A stretch of DNA of 16,357 bases, from positions 1 through 16,357 of the forward strand of contig CALFJC010000153.1 in the NCBI GenBank assembly GCA_937877655.1, read 5' to 3'. Positions 6,511 to 12,838 of the stretch are shown piece by piece (position 1 is the stretch's first letter; every line of letters begins with the position of its first letter). Made by a program: the position numbers and the translations under genes. This stretch comes from an uncultured Selenomonadales bacterium (GTDB lineage: Bacteria > Bacillota > Negativicutes > Selenomonadales > Selenomonadaceae). The notes below the pieces were generated by a model. The model did not search any database and had not been told where the DNA came from. It saw nothing but the letters and a program-made list of their open reading frames with translations.

Positions 6511-7488
6511 ATGAAGAGCATAAAATTTTTTTTAATCGCAACGGCGGCAGTCGCGGGATTTTTTTTGAGCTTAATGAACGGCTCGGCAGAAATTTCTTCC
6601 GCGCAGATTTTTGCAGATTTTTTCGGCGTCGAAGGAATTGCGCTTGACGAAACAAAGCGGCAGATTTTGGAAAATATTCGTTTGCCGCGGACAATCGTTG
6701 CAATGCTTGTCGGAGTAAATTTGTCGTTATCGGGCGCGATTTTGCAGGCGGTAATGAAAAACCCGCTCGCCGATCCTCACATAATCGGAATATCGTCGGG
6801 AGCGGGTTTGTTCGGAATTTTCGTCATGATGATTTTCGGCGACGCGGGAGCTTTGATGACGCCGGCGGCATTTATCGGAGCAATGTTGGCGGCGACGCTG
6901 ATTTACGTTTTGGCTTGGAAAGACGGAATTCGTCCGATAAGAGTAATTTTGGCGGGCGTGGCAGTCAGTGCGTTTTTGGGCGCGGGCATTTCGGCTTTAT
7001 TAATTTTTGCGGGCGATAAAGTTCACGGTGCGTTGTTGTGGATGGTCGGCGGCTTATCTGCGCGGAGTTGGCAACACGTAGAAATTTTGTTGCCTTACTC
7101 AATCGCGGGGACGCTTTTAACATTTTTGGCGGCGCGACATCTGAACATTTTGCAGTTGGGCGATGAAGTGGCAAAAGGGCTTGGGTTGCGCGTCAATCTT
7201 GTCCGAACGATTTTAACGGCGATAGCGGCATTGCTGGCGGCGTCGGCGGTTTGTGTTGTCGGCTTATTGGGATTTGTCGGGCTTATTGTTCCGCACACGG
7301 CGCGATTGATTCTCGGCTCGGATTACAGAATTTTATTGCCGGGTGCGGCATTTTTGGGCGCGGCGGTTGTTACGATAAGCGACACTTTCGCCCGAACGAT
7401 TTTTGCTCCGACAGAATTGCCCGTAGGAATTTTAATGGCGATGCTCGGCGCACCATTCTTTCTGTATTTACTGCGAAAAGAACTTTAG
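6511..7488 (+). CDS. FecCD-family ABC transporter permease (iron-siderophore/heme/B12 type), orphan
   Basis: The start is set at ATG 6511, giving 325 residues, the usual size of BtuC/FhuB-half/FecD permeases. About nine to ten hydrophobic segments are visible. Family signatures are RLPRTIVAMLVGVNLSLSG, ILQAVMKNPLADPHIIGISS, GVAVSAFLGAGISALL, and the ATPase-coupling region LGLRVNLVR...GLLGFVGLIVPHTAR. These proteins form the homodimeric channel of importers for chelated iron, heme or cobalamin. No binding protein or ATPase gene is adjacent, so it must use partners encoded elsewhere or be a stranded gene. The ribosome binding site is poor, and an intrinsic terminator ends 19 bases upstream, leaving no room for a normal promoter between. 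Confidence 0.9.
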   Translation: MKSIKFFLIATAAVAGFFLSLMNGSAEISSAQIFADFFGVEGIALDETKRQILENIRLPRTIVAMLVGVNLSLSGAILQAVMKNPLADPHIIGISSGAGLFGIFVMMIFGDAGALMTPAAFIGAMLAATLIYVLAWKDGIRPIRVILAGVAVSAFLGAGISALLIFAGDKVHGALLWMVGGLSARSWQHVEILLPYSIAGTLLTFLAARHLNILQLGDEVAKGLGLRVNLVRTILTAIAALLAASAVCVVGLLGFVGLIVPHTARLILGSDYRILLPGAAFLGAAVVTISDTFARTIFAPTELPVGILMAMLGAPFFLYLLRKEL

Positions 7489-7522
7489 ACTGCCCCCTTT
7501 TTCCTAAAGTGGAAGGAGTTTA

Positions 7523-7633
7523 CAACTTTTCTTTTGCTGCGCCCAAAAGAAAAGTTGCCAAAAGAAAAGGGCGTTCGACCCGCTACGCCGCTTCCTGCGG
7601 CGGACGCGGGCGGGCGCACGTCCTGTGCGCCCG
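7523..7633 (+). repeat. Hairpin-rich intergenic repeat-like sequence
   Basis: Three stem-loops lie in 110 bp. The first is a perfect 14-bp stem CAACTTTTCTTTTG (7523-7536) / CAAAAGAAAAGTTG (7544-7557) with loop CTGCGCC, and CAAAAGAAAAG recurs directly at about 7560. The second is CGCCGC-TTCCT-GCGGCG (7586-7602). The third is a 9-bp stem CGGGCGCAC-GTCCT-GTGCGCCCG (7611-7633) followed by GGTTTTGCTTT. Local GC rises sharply compared with neighbours. The arrangement resembles REP/BIME-like dispersed repeats; the last hairpin may also terminate transcription from the permease. Only one copy is in this window, so repetition in the genome is inference. Confidence 0.5.
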
Positions 7634-7684
7634 GGTTTTGCTTTCCCTTAATGTTTTCTTGAGTTCTTGGAATGGGGAATTTTT

Positions 7685-8185
7685 ATGTTCAGAGAAATGC
7701 GGCGGAATAAACAAGTTCTGTCGAAGGAAGCGGCTGAAAAAATTTTGCGCGAAGGCGATTTCGGAGTTTTGGCTCTTTCGGGCGATGACGGTTATTGTTA
7801 CGCCGTGCCGATTAATTATGCCGTCGAAGGCAACAAAATTTATTTTCACAGCGCGAAGACGGGGCACAAGCTCGACGCGATTAGAAATAATGATAAAGTT
7901 TCGTTCTGCGTCGTCGACCGCCACGAAGTCATTGCCGAAGAGTTCACAACTTATTTTTCAAGCGCGATAGCTTTCGGGCGAATCAAAATCGTTGAGGATA
8001 ACGACGACCCCGATAAACTGCGCGGGCTTGAACTTTTGGCGGACAAATATTCTTCGACGGCAAGCGCGGAGCGGCGGGCAAAAGAATTGTCCAGATTAAA
8101 TGCGTTGGTTATTCCCGTTATGACGATTGAACATTTGACGGGCAAAGCGGCTCGCGAATTGGTCAGGCGCGGGGATTTTTCTTGA
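7685..8185 (+). CDS. Pyridoxamine 5'-phosphate oxidase-family flavoprotein (Nim-like)
   Basis: ATG 7685 is chosen because GGGGA (7674-7678) lies six bases upstream; it gives 166 residues. The fold is the split-barrel FMN-binding type of the PPOX/NimA group. Signs are the opening helix LSKEAAEKILREGDFGVLAL, the strand pair YCYAVPINYAVEGNKIYFHSA, the flavin-phosphate segment HSAKTGHKLDAI (55-66), and KVSFCVV near residue 71. NimA-type members reduce nitroimidazoles, but most relatives have unknown natural substrates, so substrate is not assigned. First of three tightly spaced genes; the kinase starts nine bases after its stop. Confidence 0.85.
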   Translation: MFREMRRNKQVLSKEAAEKILREGDFGVLALSGDDGYCYAVPINYAVEGNKIYFHSAKTGHKLDAIRNNDKVSFCVVDRHEVIAEEFTTYFSSAIAFGRIKIVEDNDDPDKLRGLELLADKYSSTASAERRAKELSRLNALVIPVMTIEHLTGKAARELVRRGDFS

Positions 8186-8194
8186 GGAGGAGTT

Positions 8195-8956
8195 ATGGAA
8201 AAAAATTTTTTGACTTACAACATGGAGATAAACGGGCTGTGGCAGGAAGTCAGATTCACGGCGGAGACGATTGAAGAAATTTTTATGCCGTTCCTTCATG
8301 AGTTGACGGATTTGAAATTGACGTTGGACAGAAAAGTTATCGCGTATCTTGTCGCGCCGCCGGGAGCAGGCAAATCGACGCTTGCGCAATTTCTGGAGAA
8401 ACTCAGCCGCGAACGTTCAAATGAAGTCGAGCCCGTTCGTGCCCTTCCTATGGACGGCTATCATTACACGGCGGCTTACATGAAAATTACGACGGTCGAG
8501 CGCGACGGCGAAAAAATTTTGATGAACGACATAAAAGGCGCGCCCGAAACTTTCGACATTGATTTACTCGTTGAAAAAATTCGCGAGGCTCGTTCGGAAG
8601 GTACCGATTGGAACATTTACGACAGAAAAATTCATGACGTGTTGCCCGATTTTTGGAGCGTTGAAGACGATATTCTTTTGATTGAGGGAAATTATCTTCT
8701 GCTGAAGGAAAAGGGTTGGACGAATGTCCGCGTTCTCAGCGATTATTCGGTTTTCGTTGAGGCGGAGCCGAATCTTTTGCGCGAACGACTGATTAACAGA
8801 AAAGTTTTGGGCGGCAAGTCTCGCGAAGAGGCGGAAAAATTTTTTGAGTTCAGCGACGCGAAAAATATCGAGCGTGTTTTAAAAAATTCTGCGCGGGCGG
8901 ACGAAACTTGGCGACTTTTACCCGACGGCGATTTTGAAAAACTATGCACAAATTAA
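8195..8956 (+). CDS. P-loop nucleoside/small-molecule kinase (uridine kinase/YggC-like)
   Basis: A strong GGAGGAG precedes the ATG. The 253-residue product carries a Walker A motif APPGAGKST (54-62; the usual first Gly is Ala) and the LPMDGYHY segment (about residue 87) typical of uridine kinase, pantothenate kinase and YggC/FrcK relatives. A Walker B-like strand DDILLIEGNYLLL (about 163-175) and a lid region with LRERLINRK follow. The preceding 50 residues are an extra N-terminal helical region as in YggC-type proteins. It should phosphorylate a small hydroxylated substrate with ATP in the cytoplasm; the substrate cannot be read from sequence. Its 3' end overlaps the prenyltransferase start by 13 bases, which suggests coupled translation. 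Confidence 0.8.
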   Translation: MEKNFLTYNMEINGLWQEVRFTAETIEEIFMPFLHELTDLKLTLDRKVIAYLVAPPGAGKSTLAQFLEKLSRERSNEVEPVRALPMDGYHYTAAYMKITTVERDGEKILMNDIKGAPETFDIDLLVEKIREARSEGTDWNIYDRKIHDVLPDFWSVEDDILLIEGNYLLLKEKGWTNVRVLSDYSVFVEAEPNLLRERLINRKVLGGKSREEAEKFFEFSDAKNIERVLKNSARADETWRLLPDGDFEKLCTN

Positions 8957-9789
8957 AATCACACGCCAACAACGTTGCCTTGCCGCATACGATTTTCAGT
9001 TTGCCGTTCGCATTGGCAAGCGCATTTATGGCGACGGACGGACGCCCCGATTTTTGGACGGTAATTTTGATTTTAATCGCGATAACTTCTGCGCGGTGGG
9101 CGGCAATCGTGATAGACAATCTCGCCGATTTGAAATTTGATAAACTTCAACCGCGCTTGTCTTATCGGGCAATGGTTAAAGGAGAAATTACAAAGGGCGA
9201 AGCGTTGATTTTTATCTTGCTTTGCATGATTGTTCTTGTCGTTGCGGTTGCGCAGTTGCCGCCGATTTGCTTAAAACTTTTGCCCGTCGCGGCGTTGCCG
9301 TTCATAATTTATCCTTTCACAAAAAGATTCACTGCTTGGTGTCATTTATTTTTGGGCTTGGCAATAGCGATGGCTCCGGCAGGCGCGTGGGTTGCTTTGA
9401 CGGAAAAAATTTCCTTGCCGATGATAATTTTATGTATCGCGGTTGCGCTGTGGATTGGAGCCTTTGACGCGGTTTACGGAGCACAGGACGAAAAATTTGA
9501 CAAGTCGCAGAAACTTCATTCGCTGGCAACAAAATACGGCGCGGCGGGGGCATTGAAAATCGCAAAAATTCTTCACGTCATTTCAATCGCCTGTTTTATA
9601 ATCGTCGGCTTGATGCTCGGCTTGGGCAAATTTTATTTCGTCGGAGTATTTATAGCCGCCGTCGCTCTGATCTATCAACATTCAATCGTTCGCCCGAATG
9701 ATTATCGCGAAGTCACTCAAGCCTACTTCATGCGCAACGGCATTGTTTCAATCGCAATTTTCATTTTTACATGGCTCAGTTGCGATTAA
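8944..9789 (+). CDS. UbiA-family prenyltransferase (menaquinone/UbiA-MqnP type)
   Basis: The 281-residue product is an integral membrane protein with about eight or nine hydrophobic segments. The two Asp-rich metal/pyrophosphate motifs of the UbiA superfamily are present: DNLADLKFD (58-66) followed by LQPRLSYRAM, and FDAVYGAQDEKFDK with LHSLATKYG downstream. The motif order and the SLATKYG segment fit 4-hydroxybenzoate-type enzymes and the futalosine-pathway MqnP. Members attach a polyprenyl chain to an aromatic acid for quinone synthesis. In the first motif the usual Asn position may be Asp58. No other quinone gene is nearby, so the UbiA versus MqnP choice is open. It overlaps the kinase gene and is followed by two terminators. 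Confidence 0.85.
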   Translation: MHKLKSHANNVALPHTIFSLPFALASAFMATDGRPDFWTVILILIAITSARWAAIVIDNLADLKFDKLQPRLSYRAMVKGEITKGEALIFILLCMIVLVVAVAQLPPICLKLLPVAALPFIIYPFTKRFTAWCHLFLGLAIAMAPAGAWVALTEKISLPMIILCIAVALWIGAFDAVYGAQDEKFDKSQKLHSLATKYGAAGALKIAKILHVISIACFIIVGLMLGLGKFYFVGVFIAAVALIYQHSIVRPNDYREVTQAYFMRNGIVSIAIFIFTWLSCD

Positions 9790-9800
9790 GCAAAAAAATT

Positions 9801-9834
9801 AATCTCGTCGAAAAAACTCGATGAGATTCTTTAT
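9801..9834 (+). terminator. Intrinsic terminator after the prenyltransferase gene (first of two)
   Basis: AATCTCGTCGA pairs with TCGATGAGATT (9801-9811 / 9818-9828, one G-T pair) around an A-rich loop and is followed by CTTTATT. It lies 11 bases after the prenyltransferase stop. Confidence 0.65.
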
Positions 9835-9852
9835 TAAACGAAATTACTCATT

Positions 9853-9891
9853 AAAAAACTCGCAAGCTGTTTTCAAGCTCGCGAGTTTTTT
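9853..9891. terminator. Strong bidirectional intrinsic terminator (second of two)
   Basis: AAAAAACTCGC (9853-9863) pairs with GCGAGTTTTTT (9881-9891), with an inner AGCT/AGCT extension and a seven-base loop GTTTTCA. It has a U-run on both strands. The transposon-like end begins two bases after its T-run. Confidence 0.8.
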
Positions 9892-9892
9892 A

Positions 9893-9940
9893 GGGTGTGT
9901 TGATAAAGTCAAAGTCAGAAAGTGACGAGGAATTTTTTCG
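9893..9940 (+). mobile_element. Left end of a relative of the 152-bp palindromic element (truncated)
   Basis: These 48 bases align without gaps to the left end of the element at 3239-3286, with about 41 of 48 positions identical. They begin GGGTGTGTTGATAAAGTC and end GTGACGAGGAATTTTTTCG. They are preceded by TTA (9890-9892), the same target triplet. Past 9940 the similarity stops and protease-derived sequence begins. No right end is present, so an insertion followed by a deletion is likely. The parent may have been a full insertion sequence. Confidence 0.75.
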
Positions 9941-10145
9941 ATTGCCAATCCCGCCGCTCGACGGCTCGCACATTTTGAAAAATTTGCTCCCTTATGAATT
10001 GGCTCGCGGTTATGAAAAGCTCGAACGTTACAGCTTCATCTTCCTAATCATAATCCTCATGACGCCGATTCTGCATTATATTTTTGTGCCGTTGCAGAAA
10101 TTTATCTTCGGAATTTTTCAAGGTATCGTGAACATTTTGCTCTGA
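9941..10145 (+). pseudogene. C-terminal remnant of a site-2 protease (peptidase M50) gene
   Basis: The frame encodes LPIPPLDGSHILKNLLPYE followed by a hydrophobic C-terminus (YSFIFLIIILMTPILHYIF). PIPPLDG is the conserved segment of M50 site-2 proteases that carries the third zinc-ligand Asp. The N-terminal two thirds, including the HExxH motif, are missing. An open frame continues upstream to 9897 through the transposon-like end (MLIKSKSESDEEFFR...), so a fused 82-residue peptide could be translated, but no ribosome binding site is seen. It cannot be an active protease. The clean junction at the element end suggests that mobile-element insertion and deletion removed the gene's front. Confidence 0.75.
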
Positions 10146-10147
10146 AT

Positions 10148-10181
10148 AAAAAAGCCCCGAATCGACTTCGGGGTTTTTTTT
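10148..10181. terminator. Bidirectional intrinsic terminator between protease remnant and radical SAM gene
   Basis: A perfect stem CCCCGAA (10155-10161) / TTCGGGG (10167-10173) with loop TCGAC has an A-run on its left and eight T on its right. On the minus strand it ends transcription three bases after the radical SAM gene. On the plus strand it serves the old protease gene. Confidence 0.85.
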
Positions 10182-10183
10182 GT

Positions 10184-11584
10184 TTACACGCCGATATTTT
10201 TCAAACCAAGTTTATCGCAAATCGCAAGCACTCGGTCATAATAACCGCCCTTGAAAAACTTGCAGGTGTCTTTGTCGACGCCGAAAAGATCTCCGTCGCC
10301 GTTGTTTGACATTGCAATTCCTCTGCAACCGCTTGAACAGCGATTTTTATACTCACACGCCGCGCAACGAGGATTTTTTTTGAAATAATCGCCTAAACGA
10401 GTGTTGATAAAGTTCATGTAAGCTCCTTCGTTAAGCAATTCCTTCAACGGCTTGTCAAATATCGTCGAAAAAATCTTTTTGCCGCTGTAATCGTAGCCCA
10501 TAGGCGGGCACGGCATCACAAATCCGTTAAAATCTATGTGAATTTGGTTGCGAATATACTCGCACAGACAATTTTTATCGCAATTAATACCTTCGGGAGC
10601 CTTTACAATCGGAATTTTATATTCTGAAGCATTCATTCCGTAGAAAATGCCTGACAAATTCAGCGGCAACGGCGCACTGTCAGAAATATATTGCGGAATG
10701 TAATCCAAACAGAAATTAAAAATCTCTTCGGTTGATAAAATTTTTTCTTTCATGCCCAAAGCCTCACCGCTTAATGCTATCGGCGTAACTTTAAGATATT
10801 TGACGCCCAAACTCGCCAATTTCTTAACCGTCTCGCGAAGTGAAAATAAATTTCCCTTATAAATTGCCATCGGACACGTCGCGGGCAGATTTTTTTCTTG
10901 CAAAAGTTTCAAGGCTCGCAATGTAAGTTTTTCCGCGCCTTCAACGCCCCTTAACCAATCGTGACAACCAATTCCGTCAAAACTTATCTGGAATTCGGGA
11001 CGCAAATTTCTTTTCTCCAATTCCGCGCAGAATTTTTCATTGATAAGCAGTCCGTTGGTATAAATTTTATCGATTTTTATATCGGCGGCAGTCAAAGCGT
11101 CTACAATTTCCCAAAAATCTTTCCGAACAAGCGGCTCTCCGCCCGTCAAAATTATTTTTTGAATGCCGCAAGCCGCCATTTGCGAAATTATTTCCATGCA
11201 TTGCGCGTGAGTGAATTCTTCGACTTTGTGTTTATGCGCGGACATGTAGCAGTGCCGACATTTTAAGTTGCATTTGCCCGTTATCGACCAATGCGCCGAA
11301 CGCATAAACCGATTGTCATAAAATTTATATTTCTGCCCGTCTTCAAGCGGCGACGGCGTGTCATTTGACTCAACGAAACCTTCTGCGCGGAGTTCTTGCA
11401 AAATTTTGCGTCGTTCGTCGTCAAAAAATTCATTTTCCGAATCAATTTGCCCGTCACAGAGTTTAAGGACGGAAAATTTTTTCGGCGGCAAGAATTTAAA
11501 TTGCCGCGTTTCGCGATTGATGACGCCCGTCGGCAAAAGTTTCCAGCCGCGCAACATGTAATCTTTTTTGAGTTTGTAAAACAT
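10184..11584 (-). CDS. Radical SAM/SPASM peptide-modifying enzyme (RiPP maturase)
   Basis: ATG 11584 is chosen because GAGGTAAGGA lies just upstream on the minus strand; an in-frame ATG at 11614 precedes that site. The 466-residue product has a helical N-terminal region of about 80 residues (YKLKKDYMLRGWKLLPTG...FSVLKLCDG) that may bind the leader peptide. A radical SAM core follows with CNLKCRHC (C105, C109, C112) binding the [4Fe-4S] cluster and TGGEP (147-151) contacting SAM. The C-terminal SPASM domain has Cys335, 339, 341, 359 and a CxxCxxxxxCxxxC block at 407, 410, 416, 420, then C441, enough for two auxiliary clusters. Such enzymes crosslink or epimerise ribosomal peptides. The 65-residue double-glycine precursor gene lies just upstream on the same strand, with a terminator between. 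Confidence 0.9.
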   Translation of the reverse strand: MFYKLKKDYMLRGWKLLPTGVINRETRQFKFLPPKKFSVLKLCDGQIDSENEFFDDERRKILQELRAEGFVESNDTPSPLEDGQKYKFYDNRFMRSAHWSITGKCNLKCRHCYMSAHKHKVEEFTHAQCMEIISQMAACGIQKIILTGGEPLVRKDFWEIVDALTAADIKIDKIYTNGLLINEKFCAELEKRNLRPEFQISFDGIGCHDWLRGVEGAEKLTLRALKLLQEKNLPATCPMAIYKGNLFSLRETVKKLASLGVKYLKVTPIALSGEALGMKEKILSTEEIFNFCLDYIPQYISDSAPLPLNLSGIFYGMNASEYKIPIVKAPEGINCDKNCLCEYIRNQIHIDFNGFVMPCPPMGYDYSGKKIFSTIFDKPLKELLNEGAYMNFINTRLGDYFKKNPRCAACEYKNRCSSGCRGIAMSNNGDGDLFGVDKDTCKFFKGGYYDRVLAICDKLGLKNIGV

Positions 11585-11598
11585 TTTCCTTACCTCGT

Positions 11599-11624
11599 AA
11601 AAAAAACGGGGCAATTTCGCCCCG
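11599..11624 (-). terminator. Intrinsic terminator between RiPP precursor and maturase genes
   Basis: Read on the minus strand, CGGGGC (11624-11619), loop GAAATT and GCCCCG (11612-11607) form a six-pair GC stem followed by eight T (11606-11599). It lies 26 bases after the precursor stop and just before the maturase ribosome binding site. Partial read-through would give much more precursor than enzyme mRNA, as is common in RiPP operons. Confidence 0.8.
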
Positions 11625-11650
11625 CAAAAAAATTTTTTGTCATCATTCGA

Positions 11651-11848
11651 TTAAGTGGCTCTTATGCCCGGATAAAGCGAATTGGGTTTGTTTTTGTCTT
11701 TTAGACCGAAAAAGTCAACACCACTACCGCCGACAAAATCATTACCGCCTGCAACCGCTTCGAGTTCGTCTTCGGACAAAGTTTCTTCGCCGCGAGCCTC
11801 TTTAGCGTCCGATTGTTCGAGAGCATCCTTTTTCTTTTCTTCAGCCAT
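11651..11848 (-). CDS. RiPP precursor peptide with double-glycine leader
   Basis: This 65-residue gene has GGGAGG nine bases before ATG 11848 and its own -10 TATAAT. The leader is charged and acidic (MAEEKKKDALEQSDAKEARG), then LSEDELEAVAGG (24-35), the classic double-glycine leader helix cut by ABC-transporter peptidase domains. The predicted 30-residue core begins NDFVGGSGVDFF and ends NSLYPGIRAT. A second GG pair (40-41) could be an alternative cut. There is no cysteine anywhere, so thioether (sactipeptide or ranthipeptide) products are ruled out; aromatic residues FF and Y, and many Gly, Asn, Lys and Asp, remain as targets. The radical SAM/SPASM gene follows. I do not recognise the core family. 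No transporter or protease is in the window. Confidence 0.8.
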   Translation of the reverse strand: MAEEKKKDALEQSDAKEARGEETLSEDELEAVAGGNDFVGGSGVDFFGLKDKNKPNSLYPGIRAT

Positions 11849-11877
11849 AATTATCAGCCTCCCAAATCTTTCTGCTT

Positions 11878-11883
11878 ATTATA
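11878..11883 (-). promoter_or_regulatory. -10 box of the RiPP precursor promoter (proximal)
   Basis: On the minus strand a consensus TATAAT lies 29 bases before the precursor ATG, giving a short leader that contains GGGAGG. No good -35 hexamer is found at 16-18 bases, so an activator or the distal promoter may be needed. Confidence 0.5.
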
Positions 11884-11908
11884 CGTTGAAAATCCGAATC
11901 CGTTACAG

Positions 11909-11937
11909 ATTTTAGCAAAAAAATTTTCTCCGATCAA
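11909..11937 (-). promoter_or_regulatory. Second possible promoter for the RiPP precursor (distal)
   Basis: On the minus strand TTGATC (11937-11932), a 17-base spacer and TAAAAT (11914-11909) form a reasonable sigma-70 promoter. It lies in the 103-base gap between the methyltransferase-like stop and the precursor start, about 60 bases before the precursor. Confidence 0.4.
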
Positions 11938-11951
11938 CTGCAAGATTTTTT

Positions 11952-12836
11952 TTACATTAAGCGGTTGCCGTTGTCGAAGTCGTAAAGCGATTCGCACTCG
12001 GAAATAATTTCGTCCAACTCCGCCCGCGCAGAAAATTTTTTCATGTTGCGATAAAAATTTTCCCTGTGAACGACGACCGAACGAATAAAATTCGCCGCAT
12101 AATCGACAAAAATTCCTTCCGCGTCGAAAAGCCGCCAAAAATTTTTAACGCTGTCTTCCGTGTCAATGTCGTATTCGATTCTGTGTAAGAGCCGGGATAA
12201 ATCTGCGCGGATTTCTTTTGTGAAAAGAGATTTTAACAACGCGAGCTCCGGCATCGACCGCGACGCTCTGACCAACCAAAATTCTGTTTGTAAATCGTCG
12301 TCAAAGTTGTCGAAACCGCAATTAATAAACCGCTCCAACGTTTCGGGCGGCGCATTTTTTTTCAGCGGCAGAAATTGCACTTCTTTATAAAACGACGCAT
12401 AAAGGAGCCGTTCAAATTCCGTGCGCGTGTAAAGTCGCGAAACTATTCCGCCGAAAACTCCGCGCATTAATTTTTCCAAAACTTTCCAATGCCGAATGTT
12501 TCTGAAACTCGTTATCCAACAGCCCGTTTGCTTTAAAAATGTCGAAAAGCCCGCCGCTATGTCTTGCGGATTCGTCACAACTTCCAACGTCAAGTCTCCG
12601 ATTATCAAATCAAAAAATTCTTCATCAAAAGGCAAACGCTCTTCGCGATAATCAAGACAAAAAGTTTTCACGCCGTCGGAAAAAAAATCTTCGTCGGTTG
12701 TGACAAAAAAAATTTCTGCAGACGGAAATTTCTCGCGCAATTTTTCAAGATAAGCCGTGCTCTCAACTACCAAAATTTTTTTGAAAAAATCTTCGCCCGT
12801 CAAAAATTCCGTCAAGCTCGGTTTGATGTCTTCCAT
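11952..12836 (-). CDS. Methyltransferase-like protein (class I SAM fold, atypical motif I)
   Basis: The 294-residue product looks like a Methyltransf_11-type domain. KILVVESTAYLEKLREKFP stands where motif I is expected, TFCLDYREERLPFDEEFFDLIIGDL gives motifs II-IV, and FSTFLKQTGCWITSF the later strand. Motif I lacks the usual glycine-rich loop (GxGxG), so SAM binding is uncertain. Residues from about 180 on are a helical tail (LLKSLFTKEIRADLSRLLHRIEYD...) with no recognised domain. The ribosome binding site GGAG lies inside the last codons of the glycosyltransferase gene two bases away, so translation is probably coupled. A role with that enzyme in modifying a glycan or secondary product is inferred. 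Substrate unknown. Confidence 0.6.
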   Translation of the reverse strand: MEDIKPSLTEFLTGEDFFKKILVVESTAYLEKLREKFPSAEIFFVTTDEDFFSDGVKTFCLDYREERLPFDEEFFDLIIGDLTLEVVTNPQDIAAGFSTFLKQTGCWITSFRNIRHWKVLEKLMRGVFGGIVSRLYTRTEFERLLYASFYKEVQFLPLKKNAPPETLERFINCGFDNFDDDLQTEFWLVRASRSMPELALLKSLFTKEIRADLSRLLHRIEYDIDTEDSVKNFWRLFDAEGIFVDYAANFIRSVVVHRENFYRNMKKFSARAELDEIISECESLYDFDNGNRLM

Positions 12837-12838
12837 TT

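Noticed and set aside
7251..7970. Plus-strand frame running from the permease into the PPOX gene
   Set aside because: It crosses two recognised genes and an intergenic hairpin block in another frame, and its translation is Cys/Arg-rich with no family resemblance.
10184..11848. Sactipeptide or ranthipeptide cluster
   Set aside because: Those need cysteine donors in the core, and the precursor contains no cysteine at all.
11682..11915. Plus-strand frame opposite the RiPP precursor
   Set aside because: The minus-strand reading has a ribosome binding site, a TATAAT box, a double-glycine leader and an adjacent maturase; the plus-strand frame has none of these.
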